Program-made: the position numbers and the translations under genes | The notes under the pieces: model-generated | Seen by the model: the letters and a program-made list of their open reading frames with translations, nothing else | Told to the model about the DNA's origin: nothing | Database searches by the model: none | DNA from: Actinomycetales bacterium | Lineage (GTDB): Bacteria > Actinomycetota > Actinomycetes > Actinomycetales > Dermatophilaceae | NCBI GenBank assembly: GCA_016715285.1 | Contig: JADKAO010000012.1 | Location: 1-23,635 of the forward strand | Length of the DNA: 23,635 bases | Reading direction: 5' to 3' | Shown: piece after piece, positions 8,284 through 16,292 of the stretch | Position numbering within the stretch: position 1 is the first letter of the stretch | Layout: every line of letters starts with the position of its first letter

Positions 8284-8808
8284 CTAGGACCTCGGCGAGG
8301 TGCCGCGTTCGTCGAGCTCCTCAAGGAGGTCACGCAGCTCGGACCGGATGAAGTCACGAGTTGCCGTCTCGCGCAAGGCAATCCGCAACGCTGCCACCTC
8401 CCGGGTCAAGAACTCGGTGTCCGCGAGGTTGCGTTCGTCCCGGGTCCTGTCCTGCTCGAGGAAGATCCGGTCTCGGTCGGCTTGCCGGTTCTGGGCGAGG
8501 AGGATGAGTGGCGCGGCATACGAGGCTTGGAGCGACAAGATCAAGGTGAGCAGCGTGTAGTTGAGTTCGCGGGGGTCGAACTGCCACTGCTGGGGCGCGA
8601 GGGTGTTCCACGCGAGCCACACGACAACGAAGATCGACATGCCGATGAGGAACTTCGCCGTGCCCATGAACCGCGCGAACCGCTCGCTCCAGATCCCAAA
8701 GCGCTCTTGCGACAGGACCGGGGCGCGCACGGTGTCGGCAAAGAGGTTGCGCCGCCGAGGGTCGCGCGGTTGGTCGAGGCGAGCAAGACGTGCTGGTCGT
8801 TCGGCCAT
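8284..8808 (-). CDS. DUF1003 membrane protein
   Basis: Intact 174-residue protein with two membrane segments, TAKFLIGMSIFVVVWLAWNT and ELNYTLLTLILSLQASYAAP, followed by LILLAQNRQADRDR, the hallmark region of DUF1003. A long charged C-terminal helix rich in Arg and Glu (DRIFLEQDRTRDERNLADTE and on) is likely cytoplasmic and coiled. The ATG at 8808 is chosen over 8841 because GGAGGAC lies just upstream, inside the last codons of the CBS/MgtE-N gene; the two genes are separated by one base and so are cotranscribed and probably coupled. Function is unknown for the family. The constant pairing with an MgtE-N/CBS protein suggests divalent-cation handling, which is inference. The gap to mrp (8105-8283, 179 bases) holds no gene that I can recognise. 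Confidence 0.9.
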   Translation of the reverse strand: MAERPARLARLDQPRDPRRRNLFADTVRAPVLSQERFGIWSERFARFMGTAKFLIGMSIFVVVWLAWNTLAPQQWQFDPRELNYTLLTLILSLQASYAAPLILLAQNRQADRDRIFLEQDRTRDERNLADTEFLTREVAALRIALRETATRDFIRSELRDLLEELDERGTSPRS

Positions 8809-8809
8809 C

Positions 8810-10131
8810 TCAGTCCTCCATCGCGGCTTCACCGTCGGCACTCACATCGCGTGCCTGATCTTCGTCGTCGTCCTCGTCCTCGTCCTCATCACGCCAGTCT
8901 TCAGGGAGGATGTGGTCGAGGACGTCGTCGACCGTGACCGCGCCGACCAGATGGCCGTCTTCATCGACCACGGGTGCCGCGACCAAGTCATACGTCGCGA
9001 GATGCCGATGGACCTCGTCGACCGAGGCCGTCGGCAAGAGGGGCTCCACTCGATCGAGGGATAGCCCCACAGCCGAGTGCGGCGGTTCACGCAGCAGCCG
9101 TTGGATATGGACGATGCCGAGGTAGCGGCCGGTTGGCGTTTCCAGGGGCGGACGGCATACAAAGACCGTGGTCGCCAAGGTGGTGGGCACGGACTCTTGG
9201 CGCACGAGTGCGAGCGCCTCGGCGATGGGCGCGTCGGGGCCGAGGATGATCGGCTCGGTCGTCATGAGACCACCCGCGGTGTCTTCGGCGTAGCTCAGCA
9301 GGCGCCGCAGGGGAGCGGCCTCGTCGGGCTCCATCCGGGCGAGGAGGAACTCTTGCTGCTCCTCCGGTAACTCGGCGAGCAGGTCGGCCGCGTCGTCGGG
9401 TTCCATGGCCTCGAGGACGTCGGCGGCCCGCTCCGTGTCGAGTCCGGAGAGGATCTCGACCTGGTCGTCTTCGGAGAGCTCTTCGAGGACGTCAGCGAGG
9501 CGCTCGTCGTCGAGGGCCGCCGCCACCGCCGCGCGGCGCTGGGGGGTGAGGTCGTGGATCGCCTCGGCGAGGTCGGCGACCCGCAGATCCTCGTATGCCG
9601 CGACGAGCAGACTCGCATCCTGCTCGCCTGCCTGGGAGTCCAGGCCCGAGACCGATTCGACCGAGACGAGGAGGGTCTCGCCGGGGCGTCGCCGCAGGGA
9701 GAGTCGACGGGCCGGGGTCGGGTCAGCCTTGCGGCAGAAGACCTTGGTGACCGACCAGATCCGGCGGCTCACGTTGACGGCGAGATCCTCAACGGTGGCC
9801 TCGACAGCGCCGTCGGGGGTGGTGATGGTGACCGGGCGGTCGAGGAGTTCGGCGAGGGCGAGATGCTCGGTCGGGCGCTGTTGGAAGCGCCTCAGGTTGA
9901 GCAGTCCGGTGGTGATGACCGCGGCCGCATCGAGTGAGGTCACGCGGGTCATCGGCATAAACACCCGCTTGCGGCCGGGCACCTGCAAGGAGCAGGCCAA
10001 TGACCTTGGGCTTGGATCCGCGCACCAAATGTCACCACGGCATCGCGGACTCGACCCACGGGATCACCGAGCGGATCAAAAACGTCGAGTCCGGCGAGGC
10101 GGGACAAGTAGACACGGGTGGTCAAGCTCAC
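8810..10131 (-). CDS. MgtE N-terminal/CBS-domain protein with PRC-barrel-like start (frameshifted near 10000)
   Basis: Soluble protein carrying the regulatory half of MgtE magnesium channels without the membrane channel. The N-terminus is MSLTTRVYLSRLAGLDVFDP, a PRC-barrel-like fold with DPVGRVRDAVV. Two frame changes between about 10025 and 9990 then lead through SKPKVIGLLL to VPGRKRVFMPMTRVTSLDA. From there it is open: a central beta domain, the MgtE-N superhelix (LADLAEAIHDLTPQRRAAVA, DVLEELSEDDQVEILSGLD, LEAMEPDDAADLLAELPEEQ) and a CBS pair (ETAGGLMTTEPI-like DTAGGLMTTEPIILGPDAPI, then YDLVAAPVVDEDGHLVGAVT). The C-terminal tail is a run of Asp and Glu coded by repeated GTCCTC units near 8866-8890. 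About 440 residues. Corresponds by position to Rv1232c. It probably senses Mg2+ or nucleotides, but no transporter partner other than the DUF1003 protein is adjacent. Confidence 0.88.
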
Positions 10132-10245
10132 GAGGTCAGGCTAGACCCGCACCCTGAGCAGCCCGTATGCCGCTGCTAGCGTCTCGACCAGAGCATGTGT
10201 TCTTTGCCCAGAACCCGCCAGCCGCTAGCGCCAAGGAGCCGCGAC

Positions 10246-11322
10246 ATGCGTCACCCCAAGGACTTCTACGCCCCCCTCGCCGTCGGTGCCCCGATGCCGT
10301 TGCGCGCCGTGCCCGCGCGGCCCTCGCGCGTGATCCACTTCTTCGACCCGAGCAACGCCAAGATGGCGGCCAAGATCCCCGACATGGTGGGCACGGTCGA
10401 CGTGCTCTTGGGCAACCTCGAAGACGCGGTCAAGGCAGACAACAAAGAGGCCGCCCGCGCTGGTTTGGTCGAGATCGGCAAGAGCACGGACTTCGGTGAC
10501 CTCACGCAGTTGTGGACCCGGGTCAACGCCCTCGACTCGCCGTGGGTGCTCGATGACCTCACCACGCTGGTGACCGAAATCGGCGACAAACTCGACGTCA
10601 TCATGGTGCCCAAGGTGCAGGGTCCCGAGGACATTCACTACGTCGACCGGCTGCTCGCGCAGTTGGAGGCGCGAGCTGGCGTGAAGCGTCCGATCCTCGT
10701 CCACGCCATCCTTGAGACGGCCCGCGGCGTCGCCAACGTGGAGGAGATCTGCTCCGCGTCACCCCGCATGCAGGGCTTGTCGCTCGGCCCAGCTGACCTC
10801 GCTGCCGACCGGCGGATGAAGACCACGCGCGTCGGTGGCGGGCACCCGGGCTACCTCGTGCGGCAAGACCCCGTCGATGGTGACATCAACGGGCCACGCA
10901 CGATCTTCCAGCAAGACCTGTGGCATTACACGATCGCGCGGATGGTCGACGCCTGTGCGGCCGCCGGGATCTTCCCGTACTACGGCCCGTTCGGGGACAT
11001 CAAGGACGTCGTCGCGTGTGAGGACCAGTTCCGCAACGCCTTCCTCCTCGGGTGCGTCGGCACCTGGTCGCTGCACCCCGTGCAGATCGCCATCGCCAAG
11101 AAGGTCTTCAGCCCCTCGCCCGCTGACGTCGCGCACGCCCGTCGGGTCGCGGCCGCGATGGGCGACGGCACCGGCGCGGTCATGCTCGACGGCAAGATGG
11201 AAGACGACGCCAGCCTCAAGCAGTGCCTCGTCATGATCGAACTCGCCGAGCGCCTCGCCAAGAGCGACCCTGAACTCGCATCCCTGTATGCCGCCGACGG
11301 CGGCGAAGGAGGACAGTCCTGA
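10246..11322 (+). CDS. HpcH/HpaI-type CoA-ester lyase (malyl-CoA lyase-like)
   Basis: Complete 358-residue protein with no frameshift, in the CitE/HpcH-HpaI TIM-barrel superfamily. It resembles L-malyl-CoA/beta-methylmalyl-CoA lyase, which reversibly cleaves malyl-CoA to glyoxylate and acetyl-CoA (or propionyl-CoA). Signature segments are RVIHFFDPSNAKMAAKIPD (substrate-binding region), LLGNLEDAVKADNKEAA (the LEDAV motif), VIMVPKVQGPEDIHYVD, LVHAILETARGVANVEEIC (metal-ligand Glu) and LSLGPADLAADRRMK (metal-ligand Asp). The start ATG at 10246 has AAGGAG seven bases upstream. The stop TGA overlaps the ATG of the next lyase. Divergent from the CBS/MgtE-N gene across 114 bases. Family and superfamily are clear; which CoA ester it uses is inferred from size and similarity. 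Confidence 0.87.
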   Translation: MRHPKDFYAPLAVGAPMPLRAVPARPSRVIHFFDPSNAKMAAKIPDMVGTVDVLLGNLEDAVKADNKEAARAGLVEIGKSTDFGDLTQLWTRVNALDSPWVLDDLTTLVTEIGDKLDVIMVPKVQGPEDIHYVDRLLAQLEARAGVKRPILVHAILETARGVANVEEICSASPRMQGLSLGPADLAADRRMKTTRVGGGHPGYLVRQDPVDGDINGPRTIFQQDLWHYTIARMVDACAAAGIFPYYGPFGDIKDVVACEDQFRNAFLLGCVGTWSLHPVQIAIAKKVFSPSPADVAHARRVAAAMGDGTGAVMLDGKMEDDASLKQCLVMIELAERLAKSDPELASLYAADGGEGGQS

Positions 11323-12227
11323 TGGGCAAGCATCGCGACCGCAAGCATGCGGTGACGGAGACGGCATACCGGCCTCGTCGTTCTGTGCTCTATATGCCCT
11401 CCTCCAATGAGCGCGCGCTCGAGAAGGCCAAGACGATCCCCTGTGACGCGCTCATCCTCGACCTCGAAGACGCGGTCGCGCCGGACGCCAAGGTGACGGC
11501 ACGGGCGGCGGCGTGTGCCGCGGTGGCGTCGGGGGAGTACGGCCGCAAGGAGCTGACGATCCGGGTCAATGGGGTCGGCACGCAGTGGCACGACGCCGAC
11601 CTGGAGGCTGCGTGCGCGGCCGGTCCCGAGGGCATTGTCGTGCCCAAGGTGGGGTCCGCCAAGGCGGTCAAGCGCCTCGTCGAGGCGATGTCGGACTACC
11701 GGGCCCCCGCGCACACGAAGCTCTGGGCCATGGTCGAGACGCCCGAGGCAATCCTCGGCGCGCGCAAGCTCGCCGCCGCGTCGCCGCGTCTCGCCGTGCT
11801 CGTCATGGGCACGAACGACCTCGTGAAGGAGCTCGATTCCTTCCATGTTCCGGGTCGCGAGCCGCTCATGATGTCCCTCTCGTATGCCGTCCTCGCGGCT
11901 CGCGCTGCGGGGATCGCCATCGTTGACGGTGTCTACAACGACGTGCGCGACCTCGAGGGCTTTGCGGCTGAGTGCCGGCAGGGTCGAGCGATGGGCTTCG
12001 ACGGCAAGACGCTCATTCACCCCGGTCAAGTGGAGCCGTGCAACGCGGTATTCGCGCCCAGCGAGGAGCAGGTCGAGGACGCCCGCGGCTTGATCGCGGC
12101 GTTCGAGGCTGGGTCGGCCGAAGGCAAGGGCGTCGTGACCTACAAGAACAAGCTCGTCGAAAACCTCCATGTGGAGACCGCGCGCAAGGTGCTTGCGACG
12201 CGTGCGGCGATCGACGCCTTGGGATAG
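11322..12227 (+). CDS. CitE-like CoA-ester lyase/thioesterase
   Basis: Complete 301-residue protein of the citrate-lyase beta-chain superfamily, paralogous to its upstream neighbour but shorter. Motifs: RPRRSVLYMPSSNERALEKA (Arg that binds the substrate carboxylate), ALILDLEDAVAPDAK, IRVNGVGTQWHDADLEA, GIVVPKVGSAKAVKRL, LWAMVETPEAILGARKLA (metal Glu), LVMGTNDLVKELD (metal Asp) and GFDGKTLIHPGQV. It begins at an ATG sharing one base with the stop of the first lyase, so the pair is coupled. Candidate roles are a malyl-CoA thioesterase (as for Mcl2 next to Mcl1 in Rhodobacter), a citramalyl-CoA lyase, or a second malyl-CoA lyase. The sequence alone does not decide. No citrate-lyase alpha or gamma chain is nearby, so a true citrate lyase is unlikely. 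Confidence 0.85.
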   Translation: MGKHRDRKHAVTETAYRPRRSVLYMPSSNERALEKAKTIPCDALILDLEDAVAPDAKVTARAAACAAVASGEYGRKELTIRVNGVGTQWHDADLEAACAAGPEGIVVPKVGSAKAVKRLVEAMSDYRAPAHTKLWAMVETPEAILGARKLAAASPRLAVLVMGTNDLVKELDSFHVPGREPLMMSLSYAVLAARAAGIAIVDGVYNDVRDLEGFAAECRQGRAMGFDGKTLIHPGQVEPCNAVFAPSEEQVEDARGLIAAFEAGSAEGKGVVTYKNKLVENLHVETARKVLATRAAIDALG

Positions 12228-12262
12228 CTCCGGGGCCTTGACGGGGCGCTTCGATCGTCGTA

Positions 12263-12294
12263 CCGTTTGTATCAATACAAAGTGATACAAACGG
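12263..12294. promoter_or_regulatory. Composite inverted-repeat operator upstream of the membrane protein-gntR operon
   Basis: Perfect 12-base arms CCGTTTGTATCA (12263-12274) and TGATACAAACGG (12283-12294) flank ATACAAAG. The left arm also pairs with the spacer: TTTGTAT (12266-12272) and ATACAAA (12275-12281) form a second, tighter repeat. There are thus three half-sites of the type (G)ATACAAA. The stretch is strikingly AT-rich for this genome and lies 11 bases before the start of the membrane protein gene, whose partner is a GntR-family regulator. It is the obvious autoregulatory site. It probably overlaps the promoter, though I see no clear hexamers. Confidence 0.75.
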
Positions 12295-12305
12295 ATGGAG
12301 GAGTC

Positions 12306-13234
12306 ATGGGCAGCAACGCCTCCTTGGCTCAGGATTTCAGCACTCCGGAACTGCCGTCATGGCTGTTGGCAGTGCCCTTCCTCCTTGCCGCGGTTGTGGT
12401 CGGCGTCGTCGTCTGGCGCCGCCGCGACGCAGTGGGCGGCTCGCGAGATCCAGGCCTTCGGGATGGCCAGGGCTTGCCTGATCCGGGGAGGACCTCGGCT
12501 GGGTGACCGATCGAATCCGCGCCCGGCTGGAGTGGCCGGCTCGTGGGGGCCATTGCCGGGTTTGTTGTGTCGGTGCCGCTCATCGGCATGTCTGTCAATA
12601 GGGCCGGAATGGGTGGATGGTGGCTCCTGCTCATTCCCTTGTATGCCGTGCTCGGGACGGCGTTCGGCCACCTGCGACCGGTCACTCAGAAGTCGGACCG
12701 TCCGCCGGTTGCCGCGCTGCGGGAGCGTCGAGTGGGCGACTATGTCACCCAGGTCGAGGTGTGGTCGGCGGTGATCTGCAGCGTCCTCCCTGTTGCGACG
12801 CTCGTGCTGGCTGGCCTCGTGTGGGCGCGAGGGACATCGGCCGTCAGCGCGGTTGTGCTCAGCGTGGTTCTTGCCGGCGTCAGCCTGGTGGTCATCGTCG
12901 TCTCGCGGATTTGGCTCGGCGAGCCCTCGCCCAGAACATCCAGACTCATGGCGCGAGTGGCCTCGCCTGGGCAGAACTTCTCCGGGCGCAGATGCTCCGA
13001 GATCTCGTGGGCGGAGTGAGCACGGCGGGAGCCTTCGGGGGTGGCTTCGTCCTCTTCTGGGGAGTCGTGGTCACCTGGCGCGAGTACCCCGATTGGTACC
13101 TCCCGGTCACATTTGGTCTGGTGGTGCTCGCCGCCGCGGCTCTCCTCGCAGGCCTCATCGCCGCTGGCGCGGACACCAACCTGCGCTGGGCGTGGGACCA
13201 CACCCTCGGCGACCCAGGTCCGGTGGGCCCGTGA
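12306..13234 (+). CDS. Multi-pass membrane protein paired with a GntR regulator (frameshifted)
   Basis: About 310 residues with up to seven membrane segments: WLLAVPFLLAAVVVGVVVW, GAIAGFVVSVPLIGMSV, WWLLLIPLYAVLGTAFGHL, AVICSVLPVATLVLAGLVW, AVVLSVVLAGVSLVVIVV, GAFGGGFVLFWGVVVTW and LPVTFGLVVLAAAALLAGLI. The arrangement of an N-terminal helix, a cationic loop, then paired helices and an adjacent YtrA-type regulator recalls DUF1648-type proteins, but I do not see their signature clearly because the first loop (about 12420-12540) is out of frame. Starts at ATG 12306 after GGAGGAG. Frame changes lie near 12430-12540 and near 12900-12950. The stop TGA overlaps the GTG of gntR (GTGA), so the two are coupled. 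Function unknown. Confidence 0.7.
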
Positions 13235-13600
13235 TCCTGTCGATCGACCCCGGGTCGCCGACGCCGGCATATGAGCAAATCCGGGGACCAAGTCGTCGCC
13301 GCGGTCGCGGCTGGGACCGTGCACCCGGCACCCGCCTGCCCACGGTGCGGCAACTGGCCGGCGACCTGGGCTCGCGGTCACGGTGGCGCGGGCCTACCGC
13401 GAGCTCGAGACCGAGGGGCACGTGGCGACGCGGGGGCGCAATGGGACCATCGTTCTGGGCCGTCGTGAAGAACCGGGACAGGACGAGAAGTCGTGGCGGC
13501 CGCGACGATGCTCGCCCGCGCCGCCCAGCGCTCCGGACTCGACCTGGCCTCCGCGATTGGGGTGCTGCGGCATACCTGGGAGTGCTCGAAACAGGGCGGG
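13231..13600 (+). CDS. GntR-family (YtrA-like) transcriptional regulator (frameshifted; end uncertain)
   Basis: Short GntR regulator with a winged helix-turn-helix and a small C-terminal helical part. GTG at 13231 overlaps the preceding stop. It reads VILSIDPGSPTPAYEQIR, then DQVVAAVAAGTV, PGTRLPTVRQLAGDLG, LAV-TVARAYRELETEGHVA and TRGRNGTIVLG, each consistent with the family. The C-terminal part looks like VVAAATMLARAAQRSGLDLA. At least two of the frame changes are losses from G runs: CCGGGCACC read as CCGGCACC near 13330 and CTGGGGCTC read as CTGGGCTC near 13372. The end is a guess because all frames stay open into the next gene; about 120-130 residues is usual. It probably binds the repeat at 12263-12294 and controls its own operon. 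The ligand is unknown. Confidence 0.8.
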
Positions 13601-13736
13601 GCGGAGAGCGTGCGCGGGCTCACACGGCGAGCGTTGGGCGCGGCACACCAGCCGGTCGGCATACTCAGGTTTGGACCCCTTGTGGGCCCGGCACCGAGCC
13701 ATGCGCGACCGACGAGCGACGACAGTGAGGAACCCG

Positions 13737-14940
13737 ATGTCCCGGCTTCAGCAGACCGACGGCCTGACCGACGACCAGCAGGAGCTGCTCAAACTCGTGC
13801 GGCAGTTCGTGGAGGAGCAAATCCTCCCTGTCGCAACCGAACTGGAGCACCGCGACGAATACCCGCAGGAGATCGTCGACGGCATGAAGGAGATGGGGAT
13901 CTTTGGCCTCATGATCCCCGAGGAGTACGGCGGCCTCGGCGAGTCGCTCCTCACCTATGCCCTGTGCGTCGAGGAGATCTCGCGCGGCTGGATGAGCGTC
14001 AGCGGCATCATCAACACGCACTTCATCGTCGCCTACATGCTGCTCCAGCACGGCACCGACGAGCAGAAGCAGCACCACCTGCCAAGATGGCGACCGGCGA
14101 GATCCGTGGCGCGTTCTCCATGTCGGAGCCGGGGCTGGGGTCTGACGTCGCCGCGATCAAGACCAAGGCGGTCCGTCAGGGCGACACTGACGAGTGGGTC
14201 ATCAATGGTCAGAAGATGTGGCTCACCAACGGTGGGTCAGCGAATCTCGTTGCGGTGCTAGTGAAGACGGACCTTGGCGAGTCCACCAGCCCCTACAAGA
14301 ACATGACGACCTTCCTCATCGACAAGACGTCAGGCTTTGGTGAGACCGCGCAGGGTGTCACGGTGCCGGGCAAGATCGACAAGATGGGTTACAAGGGCGT
14401 CGACACGACCGAACTCGTCTTTGAGGGTCACCGCGCGACGACCGCGCAGATCCTCGGCGGGGTGCCCGGCAAGGGCTTCTACCAGATGATGGACGGCGTC
14501 GAAGTTGGGCGCGTCAACGTCGCCGCGCGCGCGTGTGGCGTGTCGCGTCGGGCCTTCGAGCTCGGCATCGCCTACTCCCAGCAGCGCGAGACCTTCGGCA
14601 AGAAGATCGCCGAGCACCAAGGCATCTTGTTCCGGCTGGCTGGACATGGCGACCAAGGTCGAAGCCGCCCACCAGATGATGGTCAAGGCTGCCCGGCTCA
14701 AGGACTCCGGCCAGCGCAACGACCTCGAGGCCGGCATGGCCAAGTACCTCGCGGCTGAGTACTGCGCGGACGTTGTCGGGCAGTCGTTCCGGATCCACGG
14801 TGGTTATGGCTACTCGAAGGAGTACGAGATCGAGCGCCTCTACCGCGAGGCCCCGACTGCTCATCGGTGAAGGCACCGCCGAGATCCAGAAGATGATCAT
14901 TGGTCGCCGCCTGCCTGAGGAGTACAAGCTCAAGGGCTGA
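13737..14940 (+). CDS. Acyl-CoA dehydrogenase (frameshifted)
   Basis: FAD-dependent acyl-CoA dehydrogenase of about 401 residues. The N-terminal helical domain has LTDDQQELLKLVRQFVEEQI, GLMIPEEYGGLGESLLTYAL and VEEISRGWMSVSGIINTHF. The middle domain has GEIRGAFSMSEPGLGSDVAA (flavin-contact motif), WVINGQKMWLTNGGSANLV and MGYKGVDTTELVFE. The C-terminal domain has GVEVGRVNVAARACGVSRRA, QQRETFGKKIAEHQGILFRL, SFRIHGGYGYSKEYEIERLY and IGEGTAEIQKMIIGR. The sequence REAP, then IGEGTAE, contains the Glu that acts as base in many family members. Start ATG 13737 follows GAGG. Frame changes lie near 14085 (CCC read as CC), 14645 (an inserted T) and 14860. Two lyase genes upstream make methylsuccinyl-CoA dehydrogenase of the ethylmalonyl-CoA pathway a candidate, but substrate cannot be read from sequence. 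The stop overlaps the convergent protease gene by 11 bases. Confidence 0.9.
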
Positions 14941-15540
14941 CGTGTCGGGTGTTCCACGCGCCGGTGATCGAACTCAGGAGCAATCCGGGTTCGATCACCA
15001 GGTTGATCGCGACATGAGCGAGGATCACGGGCAAGGCGATTCGATTGCCCACGAGATAGGTCGCGCCGAGCACGCCTCCCATCGCGGTGGTTGACGCCAC
15101 GACTGGGACGAAGATCTGCGCATCCCGTGCGAAGAGCATCCAGACCGAGTGGGCGAGGCCGAAGGCGAGCGCGGTGGCGAGGATTTGCAGGCCGGCAGCA
15201 ACTCCATGACTGTCCAGCCAGTCCATGAGGAACTTCCGGAAGACGAGTTCCTCAAGCGCCCGAAACAAGAGCCAGCGGGATAGCTGCCAGCTTCAGCAGG
15301 TTGAGGGAGGTGGCTGCCTCTTTGACAGACGGCACTGCCCAGAAGGTACCTGACGTGCCGATGACAGTGGCGGCTGCCAGGAGCCACGCCCAGGGGATAT
15401 CGAGCGCTCCCGGGGTGATCCCCAGCAACTCGCTGGTGAACCGAGCGGGGGCTTTCGTCAGCCAGATCACCAAGGGGACCGCCATCGACACGGTAATCGG
15501 CGATCATGCCGGTGAGTTGGCGTGCGGTGAGCCGAGGCAT
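14930..15540 (-). CDS. CPBP-family intramembrane metalloprotease (CAAX/ABI type; frameshifted)
   Basis: Membrane protease-like protein. From ATG 15540 it reads MPRLTARQLTGMIADYRV, then VPLVIWLTKAPARFTSELLG, WAWLLAAATVIGTSGTFWAV, NLLKLAAIPLALVSG, then the three family motifs. These are EELVFRKF (EExxxR, about 15232-15256), LAFGLAHSVW (FxxxH) and PVILAHVAINLVIEPG (second His and Asn). About 204 residues. Frame changes fall near 15488 and 15255. Members of this family act on prenylated proteins in eukaryotes; in bacteria many are linked to bacteriocin immunity or envelope proteolysis, and the target here is unknown. Divergent from a TetR gene with an 86-base shared leader containing a palindrome, so the regulator probably controls it. 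Confidence 0.87.
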
Positions 15541-15575
15541 CCCGGTCCATCCATAGGGGGTTTGTCGGCCTCCTC

Positions 15576-15594
15576 TATTATGGCACGATCGTGC
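15576..15594. promoter_or_regulatory. -10 element and TetR operator palindrome
   Basis: TATTAT at 15576-15581 is a strong -10 for rightward transcription into tetR. Two bases later GCACGATCGTGC at 15583-15594 is a perfect 12-base palindrome. A repressor bound here would cover the transcription start of tetR and lie about 43 bases from the start codon of the divergent protease gene. It is the best operator candidate for the TetR regulator that begins at 15627. Confidence 0.6.
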
Positions 15595-15626
15595 GAAAAT
15601 GTCGGCAAGTGGGAGAGGACATTGAG

Positions 15627-16220
15627 GTGCCGAAGGTTGTCAACCACGTGGCGCGCAGGCTCGATCACGCGAGCTGTTGCGGCGTTGATCGAACGGGCGG
15701 GCATCCAAGCGGTATCGGTGAGGACAGTCGCTGCCGAAGCGGGCTTCGACCATCGACGTTGCGCCATTACTTCCCGAGCAGCGACGAGATGCTTGCGGGG
15801 ACAATCACCATGGTGCGTGAGAGGCAGGCCGCTCGGTTTGCGCAGGTGCCGTCGAGCGGCGACGCGCAAGCAGACATCCGAACAGCCTGGCTGCACGCCC
15901 TGCCGCTCGACGCTGAGCGCCGCACAGAAGCCCACGTCTGGCTCGCGATCACGGCTGTCGCTCGCACTCCGAGCTCCGCCGGGTCCTGGCCGACATCAAT
16001 GACGGCTTGGACCAGCTGTGCGCCGCGACTGTCCGCGTCTACTCGGCCGGCAAGGCGCATCCTCGTGAGTCTGAGGCGATGATGCTGCGCGCCTTCACTG
16101 ATGGTCTCGCCGTGATGGCGATCACCGAACCGGCAGCCTTCCCGAGGAGAGGTGATCACCGCAGCGCTTGACGCCTATCTCGCCCATCTCGCCGCGCGCG
16201 GTTCGGGTGGCGTCACGTGA
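15627..16220 (+). CDS. TetR-family transcriptional regulator (frameshifted)
   Basis: About 197 residues. VPKVVNHVARRLD leads to TRAVAALIERAGIQAVSVRT and VAAEAGF, then PSTLRHYFPSSDEMLAG: the three-helix DNA-binding domain with its typical HYF recognition region. The ligand domain follows with ALPLDAERRTEAHVWLAITA, then HSELRRVLADINDGLDQLCA, MMLRAFTDGLAVMAITEPAA and TAALDAYLAHLAARGSG. The GTG at 15627 is chosen because GGGAGAGGAC ends seven bases upstream and family relatives start at this VPK motif. Frame changes lie near 15665, 15755 and 15965. Divergent from the CPBP protease; the palindrome at 15583-15594 is its likely operator. The ligand is unknown. It resembles the second TetR at 20830-21442, especially in VSVRxVAAE and DAERRTE. 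Confidence 0.9.
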
Positions 16221-16292
16221 GACGTCTGCCCGGCAGAGCGGGCCGTCGTCGTCATGTCGCGCGGTGCATCGGGTCCACCTCGGCCGGCCTGG

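Noticed and set aside
13493..14758. A 421-codon plus-strand open frame
   Set aside because: Only its C-terminal two-thirds match acyl-CoA dehydrogenase; the first part is an out-of-frame reading of gntR and the dehydrogenase N-terminus.
15504..15935. A 143-codon minus-strand open frame opposite tetR
   Set aside because: It is antisense to a well-supported TetR gene, has no ribosome site and no recognisable motif.
16227..16245. GCCCG/CGGGC hairpin between tetR and the SRPBCC gene as a terminator
   Set aside because: Five pairs only, and such stems arise often by chance at this base composition.
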